DNA from: a virus
Direction: 5' to 3' (one strand)
IMG/VR virus record: IMGVR_UViG_3300005613_000135
Coordinates: 1 to 42,293 of that record
DNA length: 42,293 bases
The notes beneath the pieces were generated by a model. That model searched no databases. It was not told the DNA's origin and saw only the letters and a program-made list of their open reading frames with translations. The translations under genes and the position numbers were made by a program. Positions 1 to 8,113 of this stretch are shown here, piece after piece (the first letter of the stretch is position 1; every line of letters starts with the position of its first letter).

Positions 1-189
1 TAGTACATCTAGCACTAGCAGTAGTTCATTAACAAGTAGTAGTAGTTCCACTTCCAGTACTAGTAGTACATCTAGCACTAGCAGTAGTTCATTAACAAGT
101 AGTAGTAGTTCCACTTCCAGTACTAGTAGTACATCTAGCACTAGCAGTAGTTCATTAACAAGTAGTAGTAGTTCCACTTCCAGTACAAG
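1..189 (+). repeat. 63-bp tandem repeat, three copies, coding for Ser/Thr-rich protein
   Basis: Three head-to-tail copies (1-63, 64-126, 127-189) are nearly identical; the last differs at its 3' end. Each starts with TAGTACATCTAGCAC. The period is a multiple of three, so it keeps frame and encodes a 21-residue Ser/Thr block with one Leu. The left edge of the window cuts the array, so its full copy number is unknown. Such arrays commonly expand and contract by slippage or recombination. Confidence 0.95.
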
Positions 190-796
190 TTCTACATCAA
201 GTCAAGCATCCACAAGTTCCTCTAGTAGTACTAGTTCTTCGTTAGGAACATCTTTAAGCAGCCCAATAGAAGTTGATTGCTGTGGTAATGCTTTTTCTAG
301 AAAATTTGATTGTGCTGTTACATCCTCTTGTGCTGGAATACCAGCACAAGATATAGTATTGACTTGGAGTGACATAAATGAACAATGGGAAGGTACTATA
401 AATTGCACAAATGGTCCAGACATTTCTATTGAATTCTGGTGTGAAGCTCTTTCTACAAGTAGTTCCAGTAGTGAATCTATAACTTCTTCTAGTAGTTCGT
501 CTCAAACAGGAACAACAGGAACAACTGGAGAAACAGGTCAGATGGAGACTTCTTCATCTAGCTCTGTTACTAGTTCAAGTAGTAGTTCCAGTAGTTTTGG
601 AGGAGTGGATGTTTGGTGTGTTAGATTGGATTGTCCTGTAGTAGATACTATATGCTTAGCTCCCGATGATATGGAATGTGGTAATAGTAGTGTTCCATTT
701 GAGTGGCAAGACTCTTTTGATATTTTAGAAAATGTAGATCCTTGTTGTGATTGTGACAGTAGTCAAATGATAGACATAACAATAACCAGGCCATAG
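2..796 (+). CDS. Serine-rich repeat, Cys-rich surface/tail-type protein (5' partial)
   Basis: The frame is open from base 2 to a TAG at 796 (264 codons visible) and its start lies left of the window. It begins with about 63 residues of Ser/Thr repeat, then a longer Ser-rich linker. A first Cys-containing module follows (residues about 90-150, with paired CC and an LTWSDIN-type stretch), then a second Ser run. A short collagen-like GTTGTTGETG stretch lies near residues 177-186, then more Ser, then a second Cys-rich module ending in CCDC. There is no visible catalytic motif. The composition resembles long repetitive phage fibre or bacterial serine-rich adhesin proteins, which are often O-glycosylated; that function is inference. 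Only 1 nt separates it from the next gene. Confidence 0.85.
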   Translation, partial: STSSTSSSSLTSSSSSTSSTSSTSSTSSSSLTSSSSSTSSTSSTSSTSSSSLTSSSSSTSSTSSTSSQASTSSSSSTSSSLGTSLSSPIEVDCCGNAFSRKFDCAVTSSCAGIPAQDIVLTWSDINEQWEGTINCTNGPDISIEFWCEALSTSSSSSESITSSSSSSQTGTTGTTGETGQMETSSSSSVTSSSSSSSSFGGVDVWCVRLDCPVVDTICLAPDDMECGNSSVPFEWQDSFDILENVDPCCDCDSSQMIDITITRP

Positions 797-797
797 A

Positions 798-1217
798 ATG
801 GTAGTAGAACCTTGTAGATGCACTAAACCAGGATGGTGTGATCGTTATAAAAGGGAAATGACACCAAAACTGTTTCATTTGTGCCAAACAAATGAACAGT
901 ATAGAAAATTATGGGATGATAAAGTAAATGGTATTAAAAAGAAACCTGTTAAAATAAATAAAAAAGAAAAGGAGATTTCTACTACTAAAAAATTAAGTAA
1001 TTATAGAAAAGCAATAGTAAAATGGATTTCTGCTGGAAGACCTGTTCGATCTGACGAGGAGGTAGAAAGGATTTATAATCAGTTTTGTAATAGTTGTGAA
1101 TTCAAGTTAAATAGATCTTGTATCTTGTGTGGTTGCAAAGTGAACAAAGCTAAAAGTGCTTTGTTCAACAAAATTAAAATGGCTACAGAAGAATGTCCCA
1201 AAGGATTTTGGAAATAA
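798..1217 (+). CDS. Cys-rich zinc-ribbon-like protein
   Basis: 139 residues. An N-terminal C-x-C...C cluster (residues 6-14) is followed by a Lys-rich linker and a C-terminal block with CNSC, CILCGC and a final CP-x-x-FWK. That spacing (two CxxC-type pairs plus Cys-Pro near the C-terminus) looks like a zinc ribbon. Similar Cys-rich C-terminal segments occur in phage proteins near glycan genes, but I cannot assign a function. The ATG lies 1 nt after the upstream TAG, and the stop overlaps the next ATG (TAATG), so the three genes are probably co-translated. Confidence 0.75.
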   Translation: MVVEPCRCTKPGWCDRYKREMTPKLFHLCQTNEQYRKLWDDKVNGIKKKPVKINKKEKEISTTKKLSNYRKAIVKWISAGRPVRSDEEVERIYNQFCNSCEFKLNRSCILCGCKVNKAKSALFNKIKMATEECPKGFWK

Positions 1218-2710
1218 TGCCTGCTGGAAGACCTTGTTGTTGTCCTGATTATTGTGTGTATTATCCAGAATGGTCTGGTAAGGGGTATGAAGAATCTGAT
1301 TTTGAGCAGGTATTTGGTACATGGACTGTAAATAATGAAAGTATTGTTACCAACGATTCAAATGCTTTGTTAAAATGTGAGGCTGTAAATGATGAAGATG
1401 AGCACGTAGTCCAAGTTGTGTTTAATGATATTAGTTTGGGCGATCAGATAAGAGTGATAAGTAATTATAGAACTAATGCAGATTATTGGTATGGAGAATT
1501 AGAATTTGGTTTATATGGTGATGGAAGAACTAAAGTAACTTTTAGAATTGTACGTGTAGAAGGTGGTGCTCACACACAAGTAGAAGATGATGTATCATTA
1601 CCAATTGATGTATTACCAGGACCAACGGCTATTATTGAAGTAGCTTTTAGTAAAAACGTAGTTTGCTTAAACTATGGGTCTGGGGGAACTAAAACATTTC
1701 ATTATCATAATAACAGTCTAACTGACAACTGGGGAGGAGTAGGAACAGGTAATATTACGGGTCCGGTTACTTTTACTGATTTCAAATTACTCTATCATGG
1801 TGTGCGTAGAGAGGGTTGTCCTGGTTGTTTTATTCCTTTTGATCCTCCTACTTGTTTAAAAATTGTAATAAATGGTCTTACCGAAGGACCAGATTGCTTT
1901 CAAGTTCCTTGTGGTTGTTATAATGACACTTATTATTTACAAGGTGCTTTTGCTGAAATACCTGGGGCAGTAGCACCTCTTCCAGTGCGTTGGTATAAAT
2001 CTTCTAATAGTACTGGTTATTACCCTCAATGGTGCAATGAATTTCAAGAGGCTAGATACTATAAAGACGGAGATAATTACTATTTAGAAATAAAAATTAA
2101 TCCAATAGAGGATTTTCCACTTCCTGTTACTTATACTATATTTAGAGTATTAGTAGGAGATGAGGCTAATGACATTATAGATGTGGAAAATCTTAATGTT
2201 CCTTTAATAGAAAATAATGGTGCTTGTGATGCTTCTGGTGCAACTTGTGTAGTAACTGCTGTAGATGGAGATGATTGTCCCGGTTCTGATTTAGAATGTC
2301 CCGCTTGTTCTAATTGTGGACAGACCAAACCAGAAGAATATTCTATGATAATGAATGGATGGCCTGCTACTGGAAGTTTTATAAATGCTCACCTTATTAA
2401 TGGGGTTGAATTAATTGCTCAGCAATATGTAACTACACTAGGCCCTTGTTATTGGGGCACTCCTTTGTTTTACTACGATCCTGATAGTGGATTTAATTTT
2501 AGATATTTTGTAATGAGTATTCATTTTAAATGGGTTCATTTGGAGGGAGGTGGAACGGAGGTTACTATCAATGTTTCTTACGGTATCAATGACGGTTTTG
2601 GAGTCTTTACTAAAACTGTGACTGAAACAATAAATGGTCCCATTGATTGTAGATTTGAAAGAACATTTGATATGGGAGTTGGAAGGACTATTGCCGTAAA
2701 ATCATTATGA
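1217..2710 (+). CDS. Large Cys-rich beta-type virion/surface protein
   Basis: 497 residues from the ATG at 1217, which overlaps the previous stop as TAATG. An in-frame ATG at 1193 would add eight residues. It opens with MPAGRPCCC. A first domain (about residues 25-210) is rich in beta-strand patterns, Gly and aromatic residues. A CPGC linker leads to a second domain (about 215-340) with Cys pairs, and a third (about 360-497) follows a CPACSNCG motif. No signal peptide, transmembrane segment or enzyme motif is visible. The modular Cys/aromatic beta composition fits a receptor-binding or decoration protein; that is inference. The last 4 nt overlap the next start (ATGA). Confidence 0.75.
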   Translation: MPAGRPCCCPDYCVYYPEWSGKGYEESDFEQVFGTWTVNNESIVTNDSNALLKCEAVNDEDEHVVQVVFNDISLGDQIRVISNYRTNADYWYGELEFGLYGDGRTKVTFRIVRVEGGAHTQVEDDVSLPIDVLPGPTAIIEVAFSKNVVCLNYGSGGTKTFHYHNNSLTDNWGGVGTGNITGPVTFTDFKLLYHGVRREGCPGCFIPFDPPTCLKIVINGLTEGPDCFQVPCGCYNDTYYLQGAFAEIPGAVAPLPVRWYKSSNSTGYYPQWCNEFQEARYYKDGDNYYLEIKINPIEDFPLPVTYTIFRVLVGDEANDIIDVENLNVPLIENNGACDASGATCVVTAVDGDDCPGSDLECPACSNCGQTKPEEYSMIMNGWPATGSFINAHLINGVELIAQQYVTTLGPCYWGTPLFYYDPDSGFNFRYFVMSIHFKWVHLEGGGTEVTINVSYGINDGFGVFTKTVTETINGPIDCRFERTFDMGVGRTIAVKSL

Positions 2711-2949
2711 GACAAAGATTGTGTAAATTTGAATCAACAGAACTTGGTAAAGGTAAATGTACTGTTTGTGGTTATGAGTACAAGGGACCACCTTGGCCCA
2801 TTAGAGCTTGTCCAGGAAAAGGAAAGTCTAGAGGTTTAGGAGACACAATAGCAAAACTAACTTCTGCTGTTGGAATTAAACCCTGTGGTGGTTGTAAAAA
2901 AAGACAAAAGAAATTTAATGAGATGTTTCCTTATAATAAGAAGTCGTAA
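2707..2949 (+). CDS. Small basic CxxC protein
   Basis: 80 residues, Lys/Gly-rich, with CTVCGY near the N-terminus and a C-terminal core GLGDTIAKLTSAVGIKPCGG followed by CKKRQ. The core looks like a short conserved segment that recurs near phage structural genes, but I cannot name the family. The ATGA overlap couples it to the upstream protein. A 70-nt gap with no obvious terminator separates it from the glycan cassette. Confidence 0.7.
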   Translation: MRQRLCKFESTELGKGKCTVCGYEYKGPPWPIRACPGKGKSRGLGDTIAKLTSAVGIKPCGGCKKRQKKFNEMFPYNKKS

Positions 2950-3019
2950 ACTTTAATGATTTCCAATTTGTTAAAATAATAAGTCTAGAATTTTAACGCC
3001 AAAGTACATTAAAACTAAA

Positions 3020-4072
3020 ATGACAGCAGAACATTGTGTTTATTTTGGTGACGACACTGGAAAGAAAGAAAATGATCTTCCAGTACACAAATGCAGAATA
3101 CATGAATTCTGCATTAATAGTAAAAGTAATGCAAAAGTAGCTGGATGTGAAGAGTGTAAAGACAAGCTTCAATTGGATGATCCTGAATTTTCTAAAAAGT
3201 GGCTTGATCCTCTGATTGTCACAGACCGATTTAAAAAGCCTACAGAGGTGCTTAGGAACCTTCTGGCTGGCAGGAGTACATTCCTAGCTGGGGGTGGTCC
3301 CTCTACGAACGAGCAGCCCCTAGAGGAATTAAATGAACGTGGTATGTGGACGTTGGCTATCAACAACATGGCAGGGCATGCCAGATTGAAACCGCAAGCG
3401 TTCGTTTGTTCTGATCCTCCTAAAAAGTTCTCCAGTAGCATTTGGCTTGATCCTGGGATAATGAAATTTATTCCTTCTCCTAAGCTATCTGGTGGACGTT
3501 CTGCTTTAAGAAAAAAAGTAGGAAAAGATAAATTTGAGTCTATAAAGGAAAGGACTGCTGATTGTCCTAATGTATGGGGATTCCAAAGAAACAGTTGGTT
3601 GTTGCCTAATAATGATTTTTTCTTAGAAGATGGGGCCTCTTGGGGTAATTTACAAAAGGGAGTTGATAAAACAGGACAGCCAAAAACCGTTTGTACTATG
3701 CTGTTGGGTATTAGGTTGCTATATTACTTAGGAGCTAGGAGAATATATTTAATAGGCTGTGATTTTAGAATGGCAGATGGATATGGTTATTCCTTTGGAC
3801 AAGGAAGAACATCAGGAGCATGTAATTCTAATAATTCTCAATATGGTATAGTAGCTAATTGGTTACAGCAGTTACAAGATAATGGTATTTTTAGTAAATT
3901 CGGATTAGAAATATATAACTGCTTTGAAAAATCTTCTCTTAGAGCTTTTCCTTACGTTCCATTTTGTAATGCCGTGGATGACGTTAGAGGAGAAGTAGAA
4001 GTAGAACCGGATTTAGAAGGTTGGTATGAGAAGAAAGATAATAAAAAGAAAAAAAGGAGAAGTAGAAGATGA
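3020..4072 (+). CDS. DUF115/MptE-like Rossmann-fold protein (possible glycan transferase)
   Basis: 350 residues. The segment FLAGGGPST (about residues 91-99) is the glycine-rich nucleotide-binding loop typical of DUF115 / 6-hydroxymethylpterin diphosphokinase-like proteins. LIGCDFRM (about 243-250) matches the second conserved strand of the same fold. DUF115 proteins occur in flagellin-glycosylation (Maf-type) and capsule loci, and the fold resembles sialyltransferases. An N-terminal extension carries six Cys/His (residues 5-50), possibly a metal-binding appendage. The C-terminus is very basic. It is the first gene of the glycan cassette. Bases about 3241-3420 are unusually GC-rich compared with the rest of the gene. 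Confidence 0.6.
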   Translation: MTAEHCVYFGDDTGKKENDLPVHKCRIHEFCINSKSNAKVAGCEECKDKLQLDDPEFSKKWLDPLIVTDRFKKPTEVLRNLLAGRSTFLAGGGPSTNEQPLEELNERGMWTLAINNMAGHARLKPQAFVCSDPPKKFSSSIWLDPGIMKFIPSPKLSGGRSALRKKVGKDKFESIKERTADCPNVWGFQRNSWLLPNNDFFLEDGASWGNLQKGVDKTGQPKTVCTMLLGIRLLYYLGARRIYLIGCDFRMADGYGYSFGQGRTSGACNSNNSQYGIVANWLQQLQDNGIFSKFGLEIYNCFEKSSLRAFPYVPFCNAVDDVRGEVEVEPDLEGWYEKKDNKKKKRRSRR

Positions 4073-4446
4073 AATTTGAATGGGAAGAGAAGGTATGGGG
4101 TAGAGTTGTTCACATTTTTCAATCTGCTAGTGCTGCTGTAAGTTTTTTAGAAGTAAATAAAGGTTTCCAATGCTCTAGACATTACCATAACTTTAGAGCA
4201 AATCAATTTTCAGTTATAAGTGGTCATATTTGTATAGAGGTATGGGTAGGAGAAAAGGATTATAGAAGTATTAATTTACATTCTGGTGAGACTTATGTAG
4301 TTCCCAGTGGACGTGTACATAGATTTAACGTAATTGAATCTGGAAGTATGATTGAAGTATACTGGCCGGATAAGGAAAATAATTACGTTTCTATTTCGGA
4401 TATAGAAAGAATAGATACAGGTGGTCTTATAGAGGATCAAAAATGA
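4069..4446 (+). CDS. Cupin protein, mannose-6-phosphate isomerase type II-like
   Basis: 125 residues forming one cupin beta-barrel. Motif 1 is RHYHNFRANQFSVISG (about residues 37-52), and motif 2 is VVPSGRVHRF (about 76-85). Pairs of His with Gln/Glu would bind a metal. The spacing matches the C-terminal cupin of bifunctional mannose-1-phosphate guanylyltransferase / mannose-6-phosphate isomerase or stand-alone sugar-binding cupins. It likely acts on a sugar or sugar nucleotide in the surrounding pathway; the exact substrate is not readable. ATGA overlaps tie it to both neighbours. Confidence 0.75.
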   Translation: MKFEWEEKVWGRVVHIFQSASAAVSFLEVNKGFQCSRHYHNFRANQFSVISGHICIEVWVGEKDYRSINLHSGETYVVPSGRVHRFNVIESGSMIEVYWPDKENNYVSISDIERIDTGGLIEDQK

Positions 4447-5237
4447 ATGTACCTGATTACACTTTAGTAATAGGTGTAGACAAAAAACATTTAAGGCAAT
4501 TAATTCAGGTATGGCCTACTTTTATAAAACATAAACCTTCATTACTAAAACAACCTATGGTTGTTTTCTATGATAAATATGAAGTTAATCCTACATATAT
4601 ATATGAATATGTAAAACATCCTAATATACGTACTCATAAATGGCCTATAGATAATATAGAGTATGAAGGACAGGCTGATAGTAAATGGACTAATCCACAA
4701 AGATATAAGATGTTAGCTGGATTTGTTCATGTACCTAGTATGTGTGTAGAAACAGATTATTGGTTGAAACTAGATACTGATACTGTTGCTACAGGAAATG
4801 ATGATTGGATAGATTCAAAATGGTTTGAAGGTAGTCCTGCTATAATCTCTCAAAGATGGGGATTTACTAAACCAGCAAATCAAATGCTATTATTAGATGC
4901 TTGGGTTAAAGAAAACAAAGAATTACTTTCAGAAATGGATCAATCTAGTCCATTAAATTTAACACCAAATGAAGGTTCTAGTAGATTAAATCATAAGAGA
5001 ATCATTTCTTGGTGTTCTTTTTTCAATACAGCTTTTACGACTACTTGTTCTGATTTTGCAAATAGAACTTGTGGATGGTATAAATTACCTGTTCCTTCCC
5101 AAGATGGTTACGTATGGTACTTAGCTAAAAGAATGAATAAGAGAATAGTAACTACTAATATGAAAGCAAGAGGATTCAAACACCGAAATACTGAGAGAAA
5201 TATAAAACAGGCCATAAGTGAGTCTTTATATGCTTAG
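4443..5237 (+). CDS. GT-A type glycosyltransferase
   Basis: 264 residues. A short N-terminal beta-alpha unit is followed by WLKLDTDTVATG (DxD near residue 110), the metal and nucleotide-sugar binding signature of GT-A transferases. A conserved-looking segment (SKWFEGSPAIISQRWG) lies after it. There is no membrane segment, so it probably works in the cytoplasm. The donor and acceptor are not predictable. Start and stop overlap neighbours (ATGA upstream; the FkbM start lies inside its 3' end). Confidence 0.75.
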   Translation: MNVPDYTLVIGVDKKHLRQLIQVWPTFIKHKPSLLKQPMVVFYDKYEVNPTYIYEYVKHPNIRTHKWPIDNIEYEGQADSKWTNPQRYKMLAGFVHVPSMCVETDYWLKLDTDTVATGNDDWIDSKWFEGSPAIISQRWGFTKPANQMLLLDAWVKENKELLSEMDQSSPLNLTPNEGSSRLNHKRIISWCSFFNTAFTTTCSDFANRTCGWYKLPVPSQDGYVWYLAKRMNKRIVTTNMKARGFKHRNTERNIKQAISESLYA

Positions 5238-5931
5238 TAGAGCGAAAAGAAGAAGTGGTATTGCTTTTTGTAAGATAATGGAATTATTAAATTGGAAGCC
5301 AAATACAATATTTCAAGTTGGTGTAGGTATTTACTTTGGAGAAACAATAGAGTTTTTAAAATGTTGGCCTGATGTTAAATTAATAGGTTTTGAGCCCAAT
5401 TCTTTGATTGTTGAAACTGTTAAAGATGAATATCCTGGTACTATATTGCCCTATGCTATAAGTAACAAAAATGGAAGTTGTACTTTATACAACAAGAAAA
5501 AACACAAAGATGGTTCTTCCTTATTTAAGCATTTGAAACATCATGACATAGAAAAGTATGGAGAGGAACAAGTTGAAGTAAAATTATTAGACTCCCTTTT
5601 TCCTAATCCAGAAAGATATGGGGATATAGTACTTTGGTTAGATTGTGAAGGAAGTGAATTAGATGTATTAGAAGGTAGTGAAAACTTTGTAAAATATGTT
5701 GGTGTTATTAATGTAGAAATGACAGCAAAACCTATGTTGGAGAACCAATGTGATACAGTTTCTTTACATAATAGGATAACTGATTTAGGATACAAAAAAC
5801 AATGGATACATACACAAAGATCAAGCCAAGGTCAATATGATTCCATTTATGTAAAGGATAATCTATTTGATCCAGAACATTGTTGTTGTCCTTTTACTAT
5901 AGAGAAATATAGAAAAAATAAAGAATCATGA
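5230..5931 (+). CDS. FkbM-family SAM methyltransferase
   Basis: 233 residues from the ATG at 5230; a GTG at 5218 would add four. The N-terminal SAM motif I reads FQVGVGIYFGETIEF, followed by LIGFEPN (acidic end of strand 2). The C-terminal FkbM signature is LWLDCEGSELDVLEG with VINVEM after it. FkbM enzymes O-methylate sugars or polyketides, so sugar O-methylation fits here. The start is embedded in the 3' end of the glycosyltransferase gene and the stop overlaps the sulfotransferase start. Confidence 0.85.
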   Translation: MLSRAKRRSGIAFCKIMELLNWKPNTIFQVGVGIYFGETIEFLKCWPDVKLIGFEPNSLIVETVKDEYPGTILPYAISNKNGSCTLYNKKKHKDGSSLFKHLKHHDIEKYGEEQVEVKLLDSLFPNPERYGDIVLWLDCEGSELDVLEGSENFVKYVGVINVEMTAKPMLENQCDTVSLHNRITDLGYKKQWIHTQRSSQGQYDSIYVKDNLFDPEHCCCPFTIEKYRKNKES

Positions 5932-6524
5932 GATGTTCTATTTTTGAGATAGGTTTGGGTAGAAATGGTTCTAGAAGTATATGCAGGGCTGTTAAATTAT
6001 TAGGATTGAAAACTAGACACGGTTTTGATAATAAATTTGAATTAAGACAAGATGCTGTAAAGAAGTTTCTAAGTGGTTCTTATAGGTTTAATTTGTATAA
6101 TGATTGTGATTACTGTGGGGATATACCTGTAATACATTGGAAAACTTTATTTGAAAACGAACCAAATGCTAAATTTGTTTTGCCTATAAGACCTATAGAT
6201 AGTTGGATTTCTTCTTTGTTACATGCAGATACAAGTATTAGTAATAAAAAGTTAGAAGATATTTTCAATGAAGGAACAGTAAACTGGCGTCATATTTTTA
6301 GATTACATTGTTTTGGCACAATAAGATATGAAGTAGATTTGATAAAACAAAAATATATTGAACATACAATAGAAGTGACCAATACAATAACAGATGATAG
6401 ATTATTAGTATTAGATATTTTTAGTATGAAAAGCAAAGTTGTTTGGCAAAAACTTTGTTGGTTTCTAAAAACAGATGTACCTGATATTGAATTTCCACAT
6501 GTTGGAAAAGGAGGAAGGGCTTGA
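5928..6524 (+). CDS. P-loop sulfotransferase (1 of 3)
   Basis: 198 residues. The N-terminal loop IFEIGLGRNGSRSICRA (about residues 4-20) occupies the 5'-phosphosulfate-binding (PSB) position of PAPS sulfotransferases. KFVLPIRPIDSWISSL (about 84-99) matches the 3'-phosphate-binding strand-helix. Family members move sulfate from PAPS to a hydroxyl of a sugar or other acceptor. No PAPS synthesis gene is visible in the window, so the donor would come from the host. The short length suggests a minimal catalytic domain. ATGA and TTGA overlaps join it to both neighbours. Confidence 0.75.
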   Translation: MRCSIFEIGLGRNGSRSICRAVKLLGLKTRHGFDNKFELRQDAVKKFLSGSYRFNLYNDCDYCGDIPVIHWKTLFENEPNAKFVLPIRPIDSWISSLLHADTSISNKKLEDIFNEGTVNWRHIFRLHCFGTIRYEVDLIKQKYIEHTIEVTNTITDDRLLVLDIFSMKSKVVWQKLCWFLKTDVPDIEFPHVGKGGRA

Positions 6525-7396
6525 AAAGGCAAGTTACTTACTTGATGAGTGGACAAGCACATTTACCTTACTTAGTGGTTAGTCTTGATACATTAAGAAG
6601 ATATTGGAAGGAAGATATAGTTGTTTATGCTTGGCCCGAATCTTTTGATATTGTAGAAGAAATAGCAAGGGATAAAAATCTAAACATAAAATGTTATAAA
6701 AGAGAACCTTCTTATAGAGGTAAAAATGCACAGTTTTTAGATAAAATAGAATTAACACAATCATTGGATTGTGGTATTTCTATGTATTTAGATGCAGACA
6801 CTTCCGTACATGGAAGCATAGAAGTACTGTTCGATAGAGGGCTTCAATTTGGTTTTGCTGCTACACAGTTCAATGAGTGGCTTACAGGTCCAAAGGGAGT
6901 TGTAGCGGCTAGAGTGAAACGTCTTAAGGATCACAAAAAAATAGAACAAGTATATGTAAAAGAGATACTTAAAAATAGATGGCCCAGTGTAAACGGGGGT
7001 GTGTGGACAGCCAGACCAAATTCTGAAGTACTTCCTTTATGGTATGAATGGACGATGATTGCTAGGAAGATATTTATAGCTGATGAAACAGTACTGCATG
7101 TACTACAACCGAAATATATTCCTTTGCACAAAATGACAGTAGTTTGTGAAAATGGAAAATATAATAGTTCTCCTAAACACAAGTCACCTAATATTCCTCA
7201 TGAAGATGTATCTATATATCATTATCACGGAGATAGTAATGTACGTCCTCAAAAGACAGAAAGAGGATTAGAATTATGGTGGCCTATGTATATGGATTGT
7301 ATACGTAGAAATGTAGGAAGTATTTCAAAATGGCACACAGAAGTTAGAAATAAATGGATAGACAAATTGTTAAAAGAGAGAAATATGTATGTTTGA
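6521..7396 (+). CDS. GT-A type glycosyltransferase
   Basis: 291 residues from a TTG start that overlaps the previous stop (TTGA). The strand MYLDADTSVHGSI carries the DxD motif at about residues 89-91. FAATQFNEWL and NGGVWTARPNS resemble the acceptor-side motifs of glycosyltransferases that act on nucleotide sugars. A C-terminal HYHGDSN segment supplies another His cluster often seen as a metal ligand in such enzymes. No transmembrane segment. It is the second of three GT-A-like enzymes in the cassette and shares little obvious identity with the first. Confidence 0.75.
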   Translation: MKRQVTYLMSGQAHLPYLVVSLDTLRRYWKEDIVVYAWPESFDIVEEIARDKNLNIKCYKREPSYRGKNAQFLDKIELTQSLDCGISMYLDADTSVHGSIEVLFDRGLQFGFAATQFNEWLTGPKGVVAARVKRLKDHKKIEQVYVKEILKNRWPSVNGGVWTARPNSEVLPLWYEWTMIARKIFIADETVLHVLQPKYIPLHKMTVVCENGKYNSSPKHKSPNIPHEDVSIYHYHGDSNVRPQKTERGLELWWPMYMDCIRRNVGSISKWHTEVRNKWIDKLLKERNMYV

Positions 7397-8099
7397 AGAC
7401 ATTCCAAGGGTTACTTTAGAATTATCTAATCTTTGTAACTATTCTGAAAAACACACTAAATGTCCTACAGGAAGAACAGATGAGGTATGTATTCTTCCTT
7501 TATCTATAATAAAAAGTGTTATAACCGATTTGAAAATTTCCAATTGGGGAAATAATAGGACTATTTGTTTTCATGTTTATAATGAACCAACAATAGATCC
7601 TAGATTGTACTGGTTAATTGAATATGTTTGTAAAGAATTACCTAGTATAAAACCCTTACTGTTTACCAATGGATGGTATATGAATGAAAATCTGATGAAG
7701 GAATTATTTAATATTGGCTTGGATAAAATGTTGATTACTCTGTATACTAACAGAGAAACAGAAAAATTAGTTCCTTTATCTAAGAAATTTCCAGGCATAT
7801 CTTTTCATAAGGCTGTGCTTAAAGACTCTTTGTTGAATCCAGGTGATGGTCCTCCTTTTTATAAAAGATGTCATGCTCCTCTATGTGATTTAACTATAAG
7901 GTCTAGTGGTAATGTTGGTCTTTGTTGTTTAGATTATGATGAAACAGTTGTTTTTGGTAATTTATATAAAGATAGTCTTTTAGATGTAATGTTTAGGGAA
8001 TACAAAAAGATGAAAAGGTTAAGGGATCGTCTTACAAGAAGAAAAAGGGATTTACCTGTATGTAAGCTTTGTTATCGTAGAAGAATAGAGCATAAATAG
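7389..8099 (+). CDS. Radical SAM/SPASM-like protein with non-canonical cluster motif
   Basis: 236 residues. The N-terminal VTLELSNLCNYS is where radical SAM proteins place CxxxCxxC, but here the visible ligands are C16, H22 and C25 (C-x5-H-x2-C). The barrel continues with FHVYNEPTIDP and LLFTNGW, both typical of radical SAM/SPASM proteins. The C-terminal part has Cys pairs and SSGNVGLCCLDYDE followed by VFGNLYKDSLLDV, a good SPASM auxiliary-cluster pattern, then a final CKLC. The role in the glycan pathway is unknown; sugar or peptide modification is possible. The ATG overlaps the upstream stop. Confidence 0.7.
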   Translation: MFEDIPRVTLELSNLCNYSEKHTKCPTGRTDEVCILPLSIIKSVITDLKISNWGNNRTICFHVYNEPTIDPRLYWLIEYVCKELPSIKPLLFTNGWYMNENLMKELFNIGLDKMLITLYTNRETEKLVPLSKKFPGISFHKAVLKDSLLNPGDGPPFYKRCHAPLCDLTIRSSGNVGLCCLDYDETVVFGNLYKDSLLDVMFREYKKMKRLRDRLTRRKRDLPVCKLCYRRRIEHK

Positions 8100-8113
8100 G
8101 AGTATATACTATT

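Noticed and set aside
1-189. CRISPR-like repeat array
   Set aside because: The copies are directly adjacent with no unique spacers and keep one reading frame, so they are a coding tandem repeat.
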